Shown here: piece after piece, positions 60,418 to 64,000 of the stretch
Layout: each line of letters begins with the position of its first letter
How positions within the stretch are numbered: position 1 is the stretch's first letter
From: Planomicrobium sp. CPCC 101079
GTDB lineage: Bacteria; Bacillota; Bacilli; Bacillales_A; Planococcaceae
Assembly (NCBI RefSeq): GCF_007859275.1
Contig: NZ_VOHC01000024.1
Span: forward strand, 62,001 to 126,000
Direction: 5' to 3'
DNA length: 64,000 nucleotides
Notes under the pieces: model-generated
The model's input: only the letters and a program-made list of their open reading frames with translations
Told to the model about the DNA's origin: nothing
Databases searched by the model: none
Program-made: the position numbers and the translations under genes

Positions 60418-61548
60418 TTGACGAAAAAGTGGAAAGTAATGACGATTTTCGGCACGAGGCCGGAAGCAGTCAAGATGGCGCCCCTTGTATTGGAACTTCA
60501 AAAGCATCCTGAAACAATCGAACCGATTGTGACCGTAACGGCACAGCATCGGCAAATGCTCGATCAAGTTCTGAATGCTTTTCAAATCCAGCCGGACTAT
60601 GATTTGAACATTATGAAAGACCGGCAAACGCTAAGTGATGTGACAGTCCGCGGACTGCATGGCTTGGATGAGGTCATGAAGCAAGCGGAGCCAGACATTG
60701 TGCTGGTTCATGGCGATACGACGACCACATTTGTGGCAAGCCTCGCCGCTTTTTACAACCAGATTGCGGTCGGCCATGTGGAAGCGGGTCTTCGCACACA
60801 CAATAAATATTCGCCTTATCCGGAAGAAATGAACCGTCAGCTGACAGGCGTCATAGCGGATATTCATTTTGCGCCCACAGAAAAGTCTGCGCAAAACCTG
60901 CTGACGGAAAACAAGCGGGAAGAGTCGATTTATGTCACCGGCAATACGGCAATTGATGCGCTGAAAACAACTATACGCAAAACGTATCACCACCCGGTCC
61001 TTGAAAAAGTCGGTTCAGATCGCATGATTTTGCTGACGGCCCACCGGCGGGAGAACTGGGGAGAGCCGATGCGCAATATGTTCCGGGCCATAAAACGGCT
61101 GACTGAAGAACATGATGACGTCCAGGTGGTGTATCCGGTCCATATGAATCCTGCTGTAAGAACAGTAGCGGATGAAGTGCTTGGCCGTGATCCGCGAATC
61201 CATTTGATCGAACCTCTTGATGTGATGGACTTCCATAATTTTGCGGCGCGTTCCTTCATTATATTGACGGATTCCGGAGGCGTTCAGGAAGAAGCTCCAT
61301 CACTGGGCAAACCGGTTCTTGTACTGCGGGATACAACCGAACGTCCTGAAGGCATAGAGGCTGGCACGCTGAAGTTGGCAGGCACCTTGGAAGCAGACAT
61401 CTACCGGCTTGCGAAAGAGCTGCTGACGGACCCGGAAGTGTATGAACAAATGGCGCATGCTTCTAATCCTTATGGAGATGGGGAAGCTTCGCGAAGGATT
61501 GTCGCGGCACTCTGTGAGTACCTAAATGAGAAAAAAAGCAAGAAATAA
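60418..61548 (+). CDS. mnaA: UDP-N-acetylglucosamine 2-epimerase
   Basis: Makes UDP-ManNAc for wall teichoic acid linkage units and other envelope glycans. 376 aa. GTRPEAVKMAPL, HVEAGLRT, TAHRRENWGEP and TDSGGVQEEAPSLGKPVL are diagnostic. TTG 60418 preceded by AAAGGA (9 nt) gives an N-terminus like B. subtilis MnaA; the frame upstream runs through the repeat element. In B. subtilis it likewise lies between upp and the atp operon. Confidence 0.93.
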   Translation: MTKKWKVMTIFGTRPEAVKMAPLVLELQKHPETIEPIVTVTAQHRQMLDQVLNAFQIQPDYDLNIMKDRQTLSDVTVRGLHGLDEVMKQAEPDIVLVHGDTTTTFVASLAAFYNQIAVGHVEAGLRTHNKYSPYPEEMNRQLTGVIADIHFAPTEKSAQNLLTENKREESIYVTGNTAIDALKTTIRKTYHHPVLEKVGSDRMILLTAHRRENWGEPMRNMFRAIKRLTEEHDDVQVVYPVHMNPAVRTVADEVLGRDPRIHLIEPLDVMDFHNFAARSFIILTDSGGVQEEAPSLGKPVLVLRDTTERPEGIEAGTLKLAGTLEADIYRLAKELLTDPEVYEQMAHASNPYGDGEASRRIVAALCEYLNEKKSKK

Positions 61549-61560
61549 ACGAAAGATTTT

Positions 61561-61615
61561 ACAAGCAATGCTAAATTTGTCGACAATATGTCGACACAAA
61601 ATCGCTTGTGAAGTT
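61561..61615. terminator. Long hairpin with paired TGTCGACA palindromes
   Basis: ACAAGC and GCTTGT form the outer ends. TTGTCGACA, ATA and TGTCGACACAA form the apex, in which TGTCGACA occurs twice. A GAAGTTTTT tail follows. It may terminate mnaA or be a protein-binding site; it lies 16 nt before the atp promoter. Confidence 0.6.
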
Positions 61616-61630
61616 TTTCACTTCTACTAA

Positions 61631-61659
61631 TTGACAGGGTTTTACCCCTATTGTATGCT
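61631..61659 (+). promoter_or_regulatory. atp operon promoter
   Basis: TTGACA (61631-61636), 17-nt spacer, TATGCT (61654-61659), about 120 nt before atpZ. Confidence 0.75.
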
Positions 61660-61777
61660 TACAAAGGGTATGCATGAGAAGGTTTTCATACATAAAGATG
61701 TTGTTCTGAAAGCCGGATGCGACGGCTCTTTTTAAGAGATATATTGTCAAATCAAAACGAATTTCGAGGGGTTTATC

Positions 61778-61999
61778 ATGCGCCCAACAAAAAGTCCCTT
61801 ACAAGCGATGGCGCTTTACAGTGCCATTCTCTCACAACTTGTCGGGTCCGTGCTCATCGGTTTGTTCACAGGTATGTGGCTCGATGAACAATTCGGAACC
61901 GCCCCGCTTTTCTTAATCATCTGCTTACTCACGGGCTTAGCAATCGGCGTGTGGGCGATGCTTAAAACCGTCCAAAAATTCGAATCAGGAGACAACTAA
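61778..61999 (+). CDS. atpZ: AtpZ/AtpI-family small protein of the F0F1 operon
   Basis: 73 aa with two transmembrane helices (about 14-35 and 43-65), and the GLFTGMWLDEQFGTAP loop between them. AtpZ-type proteins precede atpI in many Bacilli and have been linked to Mg2+ uptake or F0 assembly. CGAGGGG precedes the ATG. Ends 3 nt before atpI. Confidence 0.8.
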   Translation: MRPTKSPLQAMALYSAILSQLVGSVLIGLFTGMWLDEQFGTAPLFLIICLLTGLAIGVWAMLKTVQKFESGDN

Positions 62000-62002
62000 A
62001 AA

Positions 62003-62374
62003 ATGGATGGACTTAGGGAGATTTATACAAGACTAAAAAGAATGATTTATTTCGTCCTTGCGGCGCTCGTTATTGGCTGGGGGTTCACTCCGTACCAAAC
62101 GATTTTTGCCGGTCTTTTAATCGGAACTTTGTTCGGCATTTATAATATGTGGATTCTGGTTCGCCGGATGGAAAGTTTTGACCGGGCGGTGGCAGAAGGC
62201 TCGAAAGTTCGTTCGCTTGGAACGGCATTACGGTTTGGCTCAGGAGTTGCAGCTGTGGCGATCGCATTATTGTTCGCTGAGCACATCCATGTGGCCAGTA
62301 CGGTCATCGGCTTAATGATTCCGTATGTTCTGCTGCTTGCAGAACGAATTGTTTATCACGTGAAACACTATTAA
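62003..62374 (+). CDS. atpI: ATP synthase subunit I
   Basis: 123 aa, four hydrophobic helices, with the central GTLFGIYNMWILVRRM stretch. AtpI assists c-ring assembly and is conserved ahead of atpB. AGGAGAC lies upstream of ATG 62003. Confidence 0.88.
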   Translation: MDGLREIYTRLKRMIYFVLAALVIGWGFTPYQTIFAGLLIGTLFGIYNMWILVRRMESFDRAVAEGSKVRSLGTALRFGSGVAAVAIALLFAEHIHVASTVIGLMIPYVLLLAERIVYHVKHY

Positions 62375-63112
<738 letters not shown>

Positions 63113-63164
63113 GTATAAAATGCTCAACTGAGCAAAAGAAAAAACAAAAAAACAACTATCCTGA

Positions 63165-63404
<240 letters not shown>

Positions 63405-63411
63405 TAATAAC

Positions 63412-63455
63412 GAAAAGCGGAAGCGCCCGTTGAATCTGGGCTCTGAAGTCTGGAC
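63412..63455. repeat. Truncated structured-repeat remnant in the atp operon
   Basis: GAAAAGCGGAAGCGCC (head) and GGGCTCTGAAGTCTGGAC (tail) are the two ends of the 18142-18506 repeat joined by a short internal piece. It lies within the 199-bp atpE-atpF gap, larger than usual for this operon. Confidence 0.75.
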
Positions 63456-63603
63456 AATAAGAAGCTAAATGGCGGGATTGCTTAGGCATATTTTTCGCCA
63501 TTTATGCTTATCTATTCAATTTTTTATATTGAAAAAACATCTGAAACATTAGATCTTACTATAGAAGACTGGAATTTAGGCTCTTGAAGGGAGTGAAACA
63601 ATC

Positions 63604-64000
63604 GTGTTTTTTGATCATCTTGCACTTGGTGCTGCGGAGTCGCATGCTGCTGAGTTTTTGAACACTGGAGACATCCTTGCAACGCTTGTCGTCTTCATCG
63701 CCTTGATGTTATTGCTGAAGAAATTCGCTTGGGGCCCGTTGATGGGAATAATGCAGGAACGCGAAGACTTGATTGCTGGGGAAATTGAAACGGCTGAAAA
63801 AAGCCGTCAAGAATCACAGAAATTGCTTGAAGAGCAGCGCAACTTGTTGAAAGAAGCGCGTACACAAGCTCAACAAATCGTTGAAAACGCTAAGAAACAA
63901 GGCGAAGTTTCTCGTGAGGATATCATTGCAAGTGCTCGTGCAGAAGCTGGCCGCATTAAAGAATCTGCTGTTCAGGAAATTGCGAACGAAAGAGAACAAG
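63604..64000 (+). CDS. atpF: ATP synthase subunit b (3' partial)
   Basis: The stator subunit begins GTG 63604 after GAAGGGAG and runs off the window end; 132 codons are visible. A short N-terminus, one transmembrane helix (about 24-44), the conserved [17 protein letters not shown] junction and a long charged coiled-coil follow. Completes the order atpZ-I-B-E-F. Confidence 0.95.
   Translation, partial: MFFDHLALGAAESHAAEFLNTGDILATLVVFIALMLLLKKFAWGPLMGIMQEREDLIAGEIETAEKSRQESQKLLEEQRNLLKEARTQAQQIVENAKKQGEVSREDIIASARAEAGRIKESAVQEIANEREQ

Overview
This window looks like chromosomal DNA of a low-to-mid-GC Bacillota in the family Planococcaceae, probably Planococcus or a close relative. The evidence is gene order, protein sequences that read as B. 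subtilis orthologues throughout, AGGAGG-type ribosome sites, and intergenic repeats of a kind common in that family. From the ywd/ywf/ywh block through speEB, argS, fadF/acdA, rpoE-pyrG-spo0F-fba-tal-murZ-rho-rpmE-tdk-prfA-prmC-ywlCEG-rpiB-glyA-upp-mnaA to the atp operon, the order follows one B. subtilis chromosomal arm. Lineage-specific insertions and losses interrupt it. No rRNA, tRNA, prophage, insertion sequence or CRISPR array is visible.

Layout. 1-8.7 kb: end of an oligopeptide-type ABC permease, a double GNAT protein, pyridoxal kinase, uracil-DNA glycosylase, small membrane proteins, coproheme decarboxylase ChdC and octanoyltransferase LipL. 8.8-17.8 kb: YwfO, YwgA, a tautomerase, YwhD, spermidine synthase/agmatinase, a Na+/H+ antiporter, a heme monooxygenase, YwiB and ArgS. 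17.9-29.4 kb: a cobalamin riboswitch followed by a tightly overlapping thirteen-gene corrinoid uptake and salvage operon: btuF, btuC, a btuD-cbiZ fusion, cbiB, cobD, cobU, cobQ, cobS, cobC, a second short cobU-like gene, cobO, and an ECF S-component plus AIR-synthase-like kinase best read as cblT-cblS. No cobT is present, which fits alpha-ribazole salvage. 29.4-41.5 kb: fatty-acid and branched-chain acyl-CoA catabolism (fadF, thiolase, hydroxyacyl-CoA dehydrogenase, two acyl-CoA dehydrogenases, a TetR regulator) ending in icmF, a B12-dependent fused isobutyryl-CoA mutase. The coenzyme rebuilt by the preceding operon is therefore used by an enzyme 9 kb downstream.

41.7-64 kb: small membrane ORF, rpoE, pyrG with a GGGCTCC-type attenuator, ywjG, spo0F, central metabolism, cell wall, rho, L31 with a leader, translation termination genes, protein arginine phosphatase, glyA, a PAS-GAF-GGDEF-EAL protein with a cysteine-less LOV-like domain and a degenerate GGDEF, upp, mnaA, and the start of the atp operon (atpZ, atpI, atpB, atpE, 5' part of atpF). 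spoIIR and glpX, found in the matching B. subtilis interval, are absent.

Regulatory sequence is rich: a B12 riboswitch with terminator, the pyrG reiterative-transcription attenuator, an L31 leader, a perfect CcpA cre site before the thiolase gene, and a palindromic operator inside the fadF promoter. At least three families of intergenic repeats occur. One is a perfect 123-bp tandem duplication between the riboswitch terminator and btuF, with relatives before mnaA and inside the atp operon. The rest of the window is conserved housekeeping DNA. I found no clearly unprecedented multi-gene system; the most unusual content is the corrinoid operon's composition and its repeat-filled leader.
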